This document shows positions 31,195-41,298 of a stretch of 64,000 nt of DNA, piece after piece. Made by a program: the position numbers and the translations under genes. Position 1 is the stretch's first letter, and every line of letters begins with the position of its first letter. Under the pieces are notes generated by a model. It was not told where the DNA came from. It ran no database searches and saw only the letters and a list, made by a program, of their open reading frames with translations. Source of the stretch: Rhynchopus euleeides (lineage: Eukaryota; Euglenozoa; Diplonemea; Diplonemida; Diplonemidae); NCBI GenBank assembly GCA_963210315.1, contig OY723254.1:774379-838378 (forward strand), written 5' to 3'.

Positions 31195-33120
31195 AGAGCA
31201 GATGTGTGCACATGGCACGCGTGTTTTGCCTGCCTGCGTCCTGTCGGCAGGTGATTTCACCGCACATCGTGTCTGTGTGCGACCCTCGCTATCGAAGTGT
31301 TTGTTTAGATCCGTTTGGGCCACAGGGAGTTCCGATGGGGTCGGCGAACATTGTTCCCTGCCCCCTCTCTCTCCTCTCTCCCAAGGCCTTGGGTCCTATC
31401 TCTTCTCTCTTATGTCTTATCATCTTGGCTCTTTGATTCCAGAATCGATTCGGGTGTCCCAGATCGCGTGTTTGGGTCATTCCAACCGTCCTTTCTACGA
31501 ACTACACGGCATCATCTTCCAACGAACGTAAGATGGGTGTGCCTGCTTGCTTGCTTCTTTGCTTGTTCTCTTGATTGCTTTCCTGTTCCTTGTCCTTCGA
31601 ACCTCACAGAACTTGGTGCGCAAGCGCGCCGTTGATGTTGTCAACAAGTGAACCCACGTCAAGTCTCTCTCAAGGATCTCTCTTGATTCTGTGTGGCTGT
31701 CTTCAGTGCGCACGTGGTTCCTGTTTTGTGTCCTACGCTCCTGCATCCGAAGAAATCCCAGCATCACCTGCCATGGCAGCCGCATCATCGATCCGACCAA
31801 CTCCGTGATGTGGCCACGTGATGATGGATTCAGAACAAACTAAAAGGCCTGGTACCTGGCACCAGGGGCCAGTCAGTGCTGGCCCGCGTCGGCATTCTGC
31901 CCCTCTCATTTCTGTTCTTTTGACGAGCACCGAATCAGAGAGGGGCGAAGCTGCGAAGTAAAGGGGATCATCGTAAGGGGGAGGGATGATATTGGGATTG
32001 CCACCTTCTCACGTGTGCTCCACGAGAGAAGTATTCCGGCACTGTCTTTCACAGTTGCCGGACAGGACGATCCACCTCCTCTGCCTCCCGGAAGGGGAAC
32101 GACTTAAACCATGCCGTGCTGGTTGGTCTCTGCTGGTCTCCCTGGCAGTCCTTCAGCCCCGGCCTTTACACAGAACATTCTTGATTGCCATTCAGGCAGG
32201 GTTCAGGAGTGCGGAAGGAATGCACACTATCACTGCAGTGTTCTGGGGTGTCGTCCTGACCCGCCTCTCTGGCTCGCATGCTTTGTGGGCTCACCGTGCC
32301 CCTGGCACGCTGCGCCTGCCCTGCATACCACCAGAGAGGCGTGCGTAAGGGAACTCCCGACAAACCCGTTTGCCCCCCCCACAACCCCGACACCCCCAGC
32401 AGACACTGCATACGCCTTCCTCTTCCTCACACCATACCCACCCTGTCCTGAACTGAACTGAGCTGGACATTTCCAACCGAAGCATCAAACCCCAACACCC
32501 ACCCACCCACCCGCCTTCCTCTCACCTCCTTCGGGTCTTCCCCACGCAGCGAACCGCTGCTTGAAACCCTTGAACCACTTTGAACGCGAAGACATAGCCA
32601 GAATCCCGAAGGAGTGGATTCCCTGTCAATCCCATCCCTGATGCAACAACGCTGGGCGACGGGGGGGGCTGGGGTCAGAAGGGCGATGCACTAAGCACGG
32701 GGACACCACCTGGTTCTGCCAGCTTGCCAAAGGTTATCATACACCTCACCAGCGCGTGATTGTGGCGGGGTGCTAAGCTGCTAACTCCGGTCACCTCGAG
32801 TCTGCCCCCCCCCCCCCCCCCCCCCACACCCCCTCCCCCCTCCCTTGCCGATCCAGCCAAACGGTAATTTTACATCCCTCCACCGCCTCCTAACATCCCA
32901 CCCAGGCACACACACCCTTCCGCACGCCATGCCTCGGCCGTAACCCCGCAGAGCGGAGCCCCCCCCTCCCCCCGTTGCCCTGTATCTCAGACACGACCCT
33001 GCATAGCGAGAGTGAAGTGAGATCATCTTTCTGCTTCCTTCTGCTTTTATTTCAATACCCCCCACCCCCCCCACCCCTTGCCCTTCCTGCCTTTCTCGCC
33101 CCACCCCCCCTATCCCCGCC
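31195..33120. other. Intergenic, no gene seen
   Basis: 3' region of the oxidase gene and 5' region of the LRR gene. It has a run of about 20 C near 32807 and ends with a copy of the 85-bp dispersed repeat and a long pyrimidine tract. Confidence 0.5.
32981..33066 (+). repeat. Dispersed 85-bp repeat upstream of LRR gene
   Basis: CAGACACGACCCTGCATAGC, GAGAGTGAAGTGAGATCATC, then TTCTGCTTCCTTCTGC-type tail and TTTCAATACCCCC. The tail is the polypyrimidine tract closest to the LRR start codon, so this repeat probably supplies its acceptor region. Confidence 0.65.
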
Positions 33121-35214
33121 ATGCCACCTCCCCCAGATGAACCCTACATGGGCACAACCGCCTACGACTACTACGAGCGACTCTCCCCCTCTGAAGGGCT
33201 CCGCACCGCTGCAGCGCGATGGCTTGCTGACGCCTCGTGGCCAACCCCACCACCACCACCACCCACCCCTTCATCCACACCACCTCCTCCCCCACCTCTT
33301 ATCGGACCCAGCAGTGCGGGGCTTATTCTAAGGCATGCGCACTGCTGCACAGCAGATGCTGCGCTCCGCATTGCTGCTGCTGCCGGAGCGATCGGCATCG
33401 AACCTCTTGAGGCAGAAGGGGCGTCTCTCCCCTCACTCGGGATGCTGAAGGGGAGCCGCGTCAGCAAGATGGACTTGCGGCGGAGCGGGGTCACGGCGGA
33501 AACACTCCAAAAAGCGCTGCCGCTCGACCATCTGGAGCACCTCGACCTCCGGAGGTGCCCCAACATCACGCTGTGTGAGGCACTCCGCATCGCACGGCAG
33601 CTCCCGAGACTCAGCACGCTCGGCCTCCCCCCTCCTGGCGACGTCCCATCTGACGCACTACTCCCGGCGGGCCTGACGTCACTCCACTCGGCAACCCTCC
33701 CAACCCCCGTGCTGCACAGCCTCCCAGAGCTCCGTGTGGCATGCCTGGAGGCGGACGGGCCCAGCGGACCCCCTCAACTCCCTGCGGCGGTGCTGCCCAG
33801 GGTGGAGAAGCTCGGCCTCCGCATCTCAACCCTGCCCAGGGGGTGGCTGGGCCACCTCCGCGGCGTTGCCTCGCTGGAGGAAGTCGGCATCTGGGCAGAG
33901 GGTGTCGAAGGCGAGATCCCCGCCGCACTCCACGACCTCCGCCACGCGGGGGCGACGCTCCGGACCCTGAGCTTGGTCCTCTGGGGCGAAGCCCGGGGTG
34001 GCGGGGCACCCGATGGGCTGGAGCTGGCAGAAGCTTTAGCCGCGCTGCCCAACCTAGAGGAGCTCTCCTTGGCATTCAACGGGGCTGGCCCTGCCGTGTT
34101 TGGGGAGGGCGGGGCCGCGCCGCACCTCCCCCGCAGCTCCCTCAAGGCGCTGCGGGTCAACGGGGTGGCGGCGGCGGACGCCCCCGCACCCCTCCACCTC
34201 GCGGCGTTCCACAGCCTCCCCCCCGGGCTGCGCACCGTCAGCCTGGCCTCCCTGGGGCGGCTCCCCCCCGGCGCGGTGCAGGGGATCTGCGAAACGGTGC
34301 CGGGGCTTCAGGAGCTGGTCCTCGCATCGCTGGATGCGGGTGACGCAGGACCTGCGGGGATGCTGGCGGAGATACGCAGCGCATCCCTGCGGTACCTCGA
34401 GGTGAACTACTGTGAGGGGGGCGAGGAGGGTGCTTCGGTCGGCTGGGGCGAGCTGCTCGCTGCGGCACCCGGCCTCGTATCAATGCTCCTCTACGGCACC
34501 CCCCCTCTGGGGTGTGATGATGTACACCGCCTTTCGGAAAGGCTCGTTTCTCTGTCAGCGCCGACAGAGATTGGGGTGGGGGGTGGTGGTGGTGGTGGCG
34601 GCGGCGGAGCCGCCACAGAGACAGCCAGCGGCACTTCCATATTCGCATCCGCTTCCACCTCTGCCACGCGTCTGCGGTATTTCAACATCGTGGAGGATGC
34701 CGGGGTGACCGGGGAGGGGCTTGCGGCTTTGCTGCGCCGCCTTCCCGGGCTCCAGGTCCTGCAGCTGGAGGGGTGCCCGGCACTGCGCGGCCCCGTGCCT
34801 CTGGGGGGGATCTGCAGAGGGCTGAGGGAGCTGTGTCTGCATGGCGTAGGCCTCGTGGGGTGTACGGCGGCATCATCGATTGCGTCGTGCCCAGGCCTGC
34901 GCACCCTGGTGTTGGAGCTGCGTGGAGGGGAAGGGGGAGGGGGTTCGGATGGTGGTGGTGGTGTTGCTGCTGCTCCATCCGACAATGGCGTGGTTCTGCA
35001 AGCGGTGTCCGCGCTGCCGGAGCTGCACTCCCTCTCGCTGTATGCCGGTGGGGGCTGTGTGGGGGCGGCGTTCCTCGCAGATCTGCGGAGCCCCAGCGTG
35101 GTGGTCATAAACGTATATGCGGAAACGGGTGCCGCACGGGTGCCAGAGGAGGCTGTGGACAGGCTGAGGGCATTGTGCCCCAGCCTGACCTGCTTCCACC
35201 AGGAGCTGCTGTGA
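33121..35214 (+). CDS. Leucine-rich-repeat protein
   Basis: 697 residues. After a Pro-rich N-terminus (about 40-60) there are LRR-type strands through the whole length: LEHLDLRRCPNIT, LRTLSLVLW, LEELSLAFNG, LQELVLASLD, LRYLEVNYCE, LQVLQLEGCP, LRELCLHGVG, LRTLVLELRG and LHSLSLYAGG, spaced irregularly, closest to the cysteine-containing/RI-like classes. Gly-rich insertions occur near 487-500 and 598-618. A scaffold or recognition role is likely; no F-box, kinase or membrane segment was seen. The only AG after the upstream pyrimidine tract is at 33136-33137, inside codons 5-6 (CCTCCCCCAG), so if that is the trans-splice site the true start is Met10 at 33148 (MGTTAYDYYERL). Confidence 0.8.
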   Translation: MPPPPDEPYMGTTAYDYYERLSPSEGLRTAAARWLADASWPTPPPPPPTPSSTPPPPPPLIGPSSAGLILRHAHCCTADAALRIAAAAGAIGIEPLEAEGASLPSLGMLKGSRVSKMDLRRSGVTAETLQKALPLDHLEHLDLRRCPNITLCEALRIARQLPRLSTLGLPPPGDVPSDALLPAGLTSLHSATLPTPVLHSLPELRVACLEADGPSGPPQLPAAVLPRVEKLGLRISTLPRGWLGHLRGVASLEEVGIWAEGVEGEIPAALHDLRHAGATLRTLSLVLWGEARGGGAPDGLELAEALAALPNLEELSLAFNGAGPAVFGEGGAAPHLPRSSLKALRVNGVAAADAPAPLHLAAFHSLPPGLRTVSLASLGRLPPGAVQGICETVPGLQELVLASLDAGDAGPAGMLAEIRSASLRYLEVNYCEGGEEGASVGWGELLAAAPGLVSMLLYGTPPLGCDDVHRLSERLVSLSAPTEIGVGGGGGGGGGGAATETASGTSIFASASTSATRLRYFNIVEDAGVTGEGLAALLRRLPGLQVLQLEGCPALRGPVPLGGICRGLRELCLHGVGLVGCTAASSIASCPGLRTLVLELRGGEGGGGSDGGGGVAAAPSDNGVVLQAVSALPELHSLSLYAGGGCVGAAFLADLRSPSVVVINVYAETGAARVPEEAVDRLRALCPSLTCFHQELL

Positions 35215-35935
35215 AGGACGGTTTGTGGCAGGGTGTGGCACTCCGGTGAGAGCAATTTTGCTCCAGGGTGTGGGGAGGGGGTGGGGGCTCAAGCTCGATG
35301 TTAGACATACCGAGTTCTTTTTGTGAATGTGTGCGTGTGACAGTGGAGATCATATCAAGAGCAAATGCTCGGTGTGTGTCTACACAAATATTTAAAGGAT
35401 TCGTGTGTGTGTGTAACCAAGCCCAGCCTCCCCAGCCCAGTCTCCCCCAGCCCCCCACCCGCAGTGGTGATGATGCTCTCATCGCAGCTAGCATCTGTGT
35501 TCCCCGCCCTGGTCATCACCATGCTGCATGCCTAGCCTGAGTGCGGCGTGGCAGGGCAGGGCATCGCTGTATCTGCTCTGGGGGGTGCCTGTTATCGTTA
35601 GCCGACACGCGCGAATGCTTGGTCCGCCTCGGGAGATCTCGCAGCGAGAGAGATATCAGTTCTCGTGCGTCGTCTTTCGTAGATGTTCTGTACGATGCGG
35701 GTCCGCTAATCCAACACAGCAAACGAGAGAGAGCGAGTGAGTGAAATCGGTTCGCATCCACTCATTTTCTCAAACCACCGAGAATCGCATCCCGCCACCC
35801 GCCCCCATGCATGCATTTTTCTGAATCGTCCTTCACGCGGAGGATGCTGAACATCCCCACCACCCACCCTTCCCCGAGGCTGCAGGTCCCTGCCCCCCAC
35901 TCGGTTGTGCATGCGGGGTGCGCTGTGGCCCTGGG
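35215..35935. other. Intergenic, no gene seen
   Basis: No coding signal. A pyrimidine-rich run and CTGCAG (35880-35885) are the best acceptor for the next gene. A 12-codon frame from ATG 35911 overlaps that gene's start out of frame. Confidence 0.45.
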
Positions 35936-36829
35936 ATGGCGCAAGGTGAGGGCGTCTTGCGGGAATGGCTCTCGCAGCTTGCGGGGTATGGGAAGGCCCC
36001 GTCGAAGCTGGACAAGTCGCTGCGCTCCTGCGACGTGCTGATCGTGTGCGACATGCAGAACGACATGGTGTCGGGCAGGGCTGCTGTGCCCGAGGCGCGT
36101 GAGGTGGAGCGTGCGGTGGTCTCTCTGGTCAACCGTGCCAGCAGCATCGGCTGCAAGATCATCGCCGTCCGCAGCTACCACCCTGCAGGGCACCGCAACT
36201 TCCAATCCGATCGCGATGAATACGCCTTCCCGCCTTACTGCCTGGCAGGCACAGTCGGGAGCTACTTCACCACCGATGTGGGCGATGCCCTGACTGATGC
36301 GCTGCAGCTTGGGATCGAGCGGAAGGAGAAGGCGGTGCATGTCTGCTTCAAAGGTATCCGCGAGGACCTGCGCACCTTCAGCGCATTCCCCTACTCGTTG
36401 AAGCTGGCAGGGCAGCGCATCGGGCTGCACGACGTGTCGCAGATGGATGAGTCGCTTCTGGAGTTCACAGGGTCCTTCGAGCTGAAGTGTTCCTGCCTCG
36501 AGCAGAACATCAACGCCAGCCCCGACATGCGCGCTGTGATCAACCGCACGCCCATCACGGAGCTTCTTTGGGGCACGCCCGAAACATCGCGTGTGTTTAT
36601 ATGTGGCCTTCCCCTCGACTTCTCTGTGATAGACACGGCCTGCTGTGCCAACGTTGCGGGGAAATCGCCCTATGTGGTAGTGGATGCGACCCGCCCCGTG
36701 CACATCTCACCTGGTGAGCGGTCTGCGGTGCCTCCAGGGTTTGTCTCGTCGATCGAGGACCATGCAAAGCTGCTCCACAACTATAAGGTCCGCCTCTGCT
36801 TTGCCAGCGATGTTCTCAGCGGGAAGTGA
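35936..36829 (+). CDS. Isochorismatase/nicotinamidase-fold protein, altered active site
   Basis: 297 residues from ATG 35936. The fold is shown by CDVLIVCDMQNDMVSG (strand 1 and catalytic-type Asp39), RSYHPAGH (His82/His86, metal-site region), FPPYCLAGT (cf. P-x-H-C-x2-G-T of nicotinamidases), CFKG (Lys139) and GLPLDFSVIDTA, the nucleophile loop. In active family members that loop reads D-x-C-V; here Ser230 takes the place of the nucleophilic Cys. The metal-site Asp (D-x-H) is Ser and the PxHC His is Tyr. It is therefore either a divergent hydrolase or a non-catalytic member; nicotinamide deamidation should not be assumed. Two Cys (236-237) lie six residues further on and could be misaligned candidates. 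Confidence 0.75.
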   Translation: MAQGEGVLREWLSQLAGYGKAPSKLDKSLRSCDVLIVCDMQNDMVSGRAAVPEAREVERAVVSLVNRASSIGCKIIAVRSYHPAGHRNFQSDRDEYAFPPYCLAGTVGSYFTTDVGDALTDALQLGIERKEKAVHVCFKGIREDLRTFSAFPYSLKLAGQRIGLHDVSQMDESLLEFTGSFELKCSCLEQNINASPDMRAVINRTPITELLWGTPETSRVFICGLPLDFSVIDTACCANVAGKSPYVVVDATRPVHISPGERSAVPPGFVSSIEDHAKLLHNYKVRLCFASDVLSGK

Positions 36830-37105
36830 GTGGCTTGCCGGTGCAGGGTAGGGGGTGGTGTGGGCAGCGGGCAGAAGAGACTGGCAGGTGGGGTGTGGGG
36901 CGTTTTCACGCCTGGCGCCCGCCTGCCGTTTTACCGGCATGTTTGTTATAGCCGTTCTACGGTATAGCACGCGACACCCACTCTGCATCCGGTTGCCCCC
37001 CGCTTTGCCCTGTGTCCCTGTTGTGTCGGTCTCATCACAACACATCGCTTTGCGCCAAACCCCAACACAAACACATCCTCCCGTTATAACGCAAAACCAC
37101 TCTCT

Positions 37106-37206
37106 GGGGGCCCTCGCTACCAGTCACAGCTCGTCAGTCAGTGAAGGGAAGTGGGGCCGTGGCTCACTTTCTTCTCACTCAGTGACACCTGGTAGCGAGG
37201 GCCCCC
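37106..37206. mobile_element. Small MITE between host genes
   Basis: 101 bp with 18-bp perfect ends GGGGGCCCTCGCTACCAG and inverse, flanked by TCT on both sides (37103-37105 and 37207-37209). A 3-bp duplication and G-rich ends resemble PIF/Harbinger MITEs, but the target is not TWA. Confidence 0.65.
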
Positions 37207-37392
37207 TCTGCCAACTCACTTAGCAATGCACACCACACTCACAGCCATAGCATATCAACCCCATATCACACACACGCCGTACACCCGCTTGACTTCACAG
37301 GCCTTTCCCCGACACAGCCTTTGCACCCGACGGCCCCCAGCAGGCCCGGCCCACGTGGGAGCCAGGGGGTGGCTGCGGCACCCACAGCCACC

Positions 37393-37405
37393 CCTGCCCT
37401 TGCAG
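37393..37405 (+). promoter_or_regulatory. Probable splice acceptor of the EF-hand-like gene
   Basis: CCCTGCCCTTGCAG ends three bases before the ATG at 37409, again with no room for a normal 5' UTR. Confidence 0.5.
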
Positions 37406-37408
37406 CGC

Positions 37409-38194
37409 ATGACTCTGCGGCGCGGCCCGGCGAAGGTCCCGCTGACTCATGTCGCCGCTGCGGTGAAGGTATGGTCCACGGATGGGCATGTGACGCTCGG
37501 CGCGCTGGAGCGGTACATGGGGGCGTGGGCGGCGCAGCAGAGGCAGGACCTGGGCTACACAGGGGAGTTCCTCAACAAGGCCTTCTGCGAGATAGACCAG
37601 CAGCGGCGCGGGTGGGTCGATGTGGCACAGGTGGCTGAGGCGGTGGATGAGGGGCCACACAGCCTCTTCTGGCGGCAGCTGGTCACCATCGCCAACACCC
37701 CGCCCACAGGCGGGCAGGCGAAGAAGGCCCACCGCAAGCCACACGGGCGGCGAAGGAGGCCGCAGCCATACCTCCCACAGCTGGGCCCCGCAGAGTGCAG
37801 CGGTGCTGACTGCGGTGTGCTGCTCACGCCAGCCCCGCCGCCTGGGGGGCTGTCGGACCTTGCGGCGCTGCGGCTGACGCATGCGGCCCGCTTCAGCAAC
37901 ACCCTGCGCAACAGCGACAACACAACACATAAGGCCCACATGGCACGGACCCGCGCGCTGTGGGAGGCGAGTCATGTGAATAGCTTGATTCCGCCTTATG
38001 CTCGCACCAGCACCCATCTCGATCGTGATTTCTTCTCTTATGTGAATTCCAACCAACGCGCCAATATCGACGTGCTGGCAGCCACCAGCAAGGCGAGTCG
38101 TGTGCAGGAGCATCGTGCCATGCAGAGGCTTTCGCCCCGCAAGCGCATCGGGCTGCCGGCGGACCTGCTGGACGCGCACCCCAGCCTGCTGTGA
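37409..38194 (+). CDS. EF-hand-like protein
   Basis: 261 residues from MTLRRGPAKVPLTHVAAAVK. The first third has two helix-loop-helix-like segments; the second, FLNKAFCEIDQQRRGWVDVA, has the spacing of an EF-hand loop (D-x-Q-x-R-G-x-V-D) but weak calcium ligands. After a basic Arg/Pro-rich linker, a C-terminal part (LIPPYARTSTHLDRDFFSYV...) has no recognised domain. An upstream in-frame ATG (37226) exists, but the intervening peptide is low complexity and the acceptor at 37405 favours 37409. Possibly a flagellar or cytoskeletal EF-hand protein; function open. Confidence 0.6.
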   Translation: MTLRRGPAKVPLTHVAAAVKVWSTDGHVTLGALERYMGAWAAQQRQDLGYTGEFLNKAFCEIDQQRRGWVDVAQVAEAVDEGPHSLFWRQLVTIANTPPTGGQAKKAHRKPHGRRRRPQPYLPQLGPAECSGADCGVLLTPAPPPGGLSDLAALRLTHAARFSNTLRNSDNTTHKAHMARTRALWEASHVNSLIPPYARTSTHLDRDFFSYVNSNQRANIDVLAATSKASRVQEHRAMQRLSPRKRIGLPADLLDAHPSLL

Positions 38195-38745
38195 GTCGCC
38201 CCCGCCCTGCCTTGCCCTTTCCAGAGCAGCAGGGTGTGGGGTGGTGGTGGGTCGGGCGGCCCCGTATGGAGGAGTGCATACCACCCCCAAAGCGGTTCTC
38301 GCTTGCCCCCGCGTGTTGCAGAGTGGGGTGTGTGGCTCGTTCTGGGGCATCTGGCGTTGTGGGTGGGGGTGGGGTGGGGGGGGGAGTCTTGCACGGTCAG
38401 ATGATACAAAGGAGATAGGGGGGGAGGGGGAGGTCAGTTCATCCAGCTCTGCTTGTAGTGTCAGTTCGCGTGCGGAGGGGGCTGGAGCGGGGAACAAAGG
38501 GACACAAATCCTGCCGTGAGTTGTGCGGTGTTTCCTCTGAGCCCCCCTTCCAACCTTGCGTGTTGCAAGTGGTGGTGAAAAGAGGAAAAAAACACGACAG
38601 GTCAGATCGCCCGTCCTTCCTCGACCTCACGACTCCCCCCTACGCACCTACGGTGCTCAAACAAGTTTGTGGTGGGGGTGGGGGGTGTGGTCAGATGCAT
38701 GTCATGCACCCCACACACAGGCAGGCAAAGGCACCACACGGCAAT

Positions 38746-40223
38746 ATGGCCCTCCGTATGCAGAGGCGGTTTGCAGGGATGGGGCGGCAGCTGCTGCGTG
38801 ACGTGGTGTCGAAGGAGATCGATGCGATCAAGGCGGCGGGGACCTTCAAGAACGAGCGTGTCATCACCTCCCCGCAGGCTGGGTCTGTCACCACGGCGGC
38901 CACCTCGGGGCCTGTGCTGAACTTCTGCGGCAACAACTACCTGGGGCTGAGCAACCACCCCGAAGTGAAGGCGGCAGCCATTCAGGCCATCGAGGAGCGC
39001 GGGTTCGGTATGGGCAGCGTGCGGTTCATCTGCGGGACGCAGGACCTGCACGTCAAGCTGGAGGAGAAGGTGACGTCGTTCCTCGGGACGGAGGGGACCA
39101 TCCTGTACCCCTCGTGCTTCGACGCCAACGCAGGGGTGTTCGAGGCTCTGCTGACGGCAGACGATGCGGTCATCTCCGACTCCCTCAACCACGCGTCCAT
39201 CATCGACGGGATCCGCCTGTGCAAGGCTGAGCGCCACAGGTACAACCACAACGACATGACGCACCTGGAGAACATCCTGAAGGAGACCCAGCACAAGCGT
39301 GTGCGTATGATTGTGACCGACGGTGTCTTCTCGATGGACGGTGACATCGCCCCCCTGCCGGAGATCACCGACCTGGCACACAAGTACGACGCGTGCGTCT
39401 TCATCGACGACTGCCACGCGACTGGTGTGATCGGGCCCGGCGGGAAGGGCTCCTCGCACTACTTCGGGGTGTCGCACAAGATCGACATCATCAACTCTAC
39501 CCTCGGCAAGGCCATGGGCGGTGCCTCGGGCGGGTTCAGCAGTGGCTGCAAGGAGTTCGTCGACCTGCAGAGGCAGCGGGCACGCCCCTACCTCTTCTCC
39601 AACGCCATCGCACCGATGGTGGTGGCAGGGACCTACAAGGTATGCCGTGCTGTCCTCTCTATGCATGCCGTGCCTTTGCTGCCCCCGCCCTCTCCAACCC
39701 CACCCACCCACACAGGCCTTCGAGGTGCTCGAGCAGGACACGTCGGTGCTGGAGCAGCTGAAGAAGAACACCACCCAGTTCCGCTCCCAGATGAAGGCCG
39801 CTGGCTTCACCATCTCGGGCTCCGACGAATGCGCCATCGCACCTGTCATGCTCGGGGACGCCAAGCTTGCGTCTGACTTCGCCGAGAAGATGCTTGCACA
39901 GGTATGCCTACCCATGGCTTCATCCTTTGGATGGCAGATTGTGTGTTGTGGTGTGAACACTGTCGTGCCACAACAAACCAACGGAACGGTGACGCAACAT
40001 CCCCGCCTGTGAGGGCAATGCTGACTCCACGACACCACCCCACCTACACCACACCCAACCCTACGCAATCACACAGGGCATCTACGTGATTGGCTTCTCC
40101 TTCCCTGTCGTGCCCAAGGGCCAGGCCCGCATCCGCGTGCAGCTCTCTGCCTCCCACAGCACGGAGCAGGTGCAGACCCTGATCAACGCCTTCATCTCCG
40201 TGAAGCAGGAGATGGGCCTGTAG
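38746..40223 (+). CDS. KBL: Glycine C-acetyltransferase (2-amino-3-ketobutyrate CoA ligase), 3 exons
   Basis: Three exons, 38746-39639, 39716-39901 and 40077-40223, give about 408 residues, the usual length. The enzyme joins glycine and acetyl-CoA to 2-amino-3-ketobutyrate, or cleaves it in threonine breakdown, in mitochondria. Evidence: PLP alpha-oxoamine synthase features FCGNNYLGLSNHP, GMGSVRFICGTQDLH, FIDDCHATGVIG and STLGKAMGGASGG with the PLP lysine at residue 255. The start MALRMQRRFAGMGRQLL is Arg-rich and without acidic residues, fitting a mitochondrial targeting peptide, and lies about 22 bases after CACAGGCAG acceptor sites. It is the only gene here with visible cis introns, both GT-AG and in phase 0. 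Confidence 0.92.
39640..39715 (+). other. Cis intron 1 of KBL
   Basis: 76 bp, AAG|GTATGC...CCACACAG|GCC, phase 0. Reading through it breaks the conserved protein. Confidence 0.9.
39902..40076 (+). other. Cis intron 2 of KBL
   Basis: 175 bp, CAG|GTATGCC...ATCACACAG|GGC, phase 0. Both introns share the GTATGCC donor. Confidence 0.9.
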
Positions 40224-41298
40224 GCAGGCTGAGTGCAACTCGTTCTCCTTTCCACCGCATTCCGGCTTCTACACAAACCACAGAGGGCAGCACCCACACA
40301 ATGTCACACAGCCCAGCCGCCTCCCGCCCACCACACCTGATGCAGTCCTCCGGGCGCTGCTGATCAGAGAACGGTTTGCGGAAGGACCACCACTGAGCCT
40401 GCACCCCCTCAAGCCGTTTATGCAGCCCCCCTCCCCCTTTTCCTCCCACCCTTTTGGCTGCGTGCTGCCAGTCGTACCACAATCCCCTACCCCACCACCC
40501 CACCCCAACGTCTTGTCGTCTGCGGGGCGGGTGTCTTCTCACTGTGTCAGTGGGGAGGGGTGATGCATTTTGCCAGAAATGCCAACGTTGGGAGGTAGGG
40601 TGGGTTGGAGTGTTGCGAGGGCGGCGCCATCAGGTTATGAGGGTCGAACATAGTGTGCATGTGTCGTGACCATGTTATCATGTGTGGGTAGACCCTGTTT
40701 GTGCGGAGTATGTGTGGTGTCGGTGTGGGCGCCGCATACCCTTGGTGCGGGAAAGCCGTTCCACACCCACACAGACACACACGCTGGAAAAAGAAAGGGT
40801 GGAAATCAGTTGTTTCCCCCCCCCCCCCTCCGCGATTGGTTTGTTCTGGCTTTTCGTCAAACCCCTCCGCTCCTCTCTCGATTGTTCTGGACAGCAGCCG
40901 TGCAAAACACCCCGCCCCACCCCACCCCCCCTCGATACATCCCCCATCGCAGCACCTGGCCTCTTTGCGCTGTGTGCGATGCGGGCATCTGCCAAAAGTG
41001 AGCGGGGGAGGGGGAGGTCTGCGTGGCTGACGAACCCCCCCAACCGCCCACCCAACCCACACTCCCCTCAAGCCCACCCTACCCTCCCCCGCCTCTCCGC
41101 TCCCGCCAGCCGCTTCAAACCCACAGCACCGGGGTCTTCTCTTGGCCCTCCACCATCGCACCACCACACCACGCCAGCCCAGCCTGTCAGAGAGTGAAGT
41201 GAGATCGTCCTTCTGCTTCCTTCTCCTTCTGTTTCAATACCCCACACCGACGTATCAGAGGCAGGGCGGGTGAAGGGTGCCATGCTTCGCTGCCCGCG
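40224..41298. other. Intergenic, no gene seen
   Basis: Pyrimidine-rich with a 14-base C run near 40820. It contains the dispersed repeat copy just before the Kelch gene. Confidence 0.5.
41181..41246 (+). repeat. Dispersed 85-bp repeat upstream of Kelch gene
   Basis: GTCAGAGAGTGAAGTGAGATC, TTCTGCTTCCTTCTCCTTCTG, TTTCAATACCCC: almost the same as 33000-33060. Its pyrimidine tail precedes the AGAG / GCAG acceptor candidates 30-50 bases before the start codon. Confidence 0.65.

Noticed and set aside
30019-31323. 434-codon minus-strand frame
   Set aside because: Antisense shadow of the oxidase C-terminal domain, which has all copper motifs on the plus strand.
37295-38497. 400-codon minus-strand frame
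   Set aside because: Antisense of the EF-hand-like gene; that gene has the acceptor at its start and better composition.
38990-39090. Additional short intron in KBL exon 1
   Set aside because: The protein reads through with conserved family motifs; no GT-AG pair improves it.
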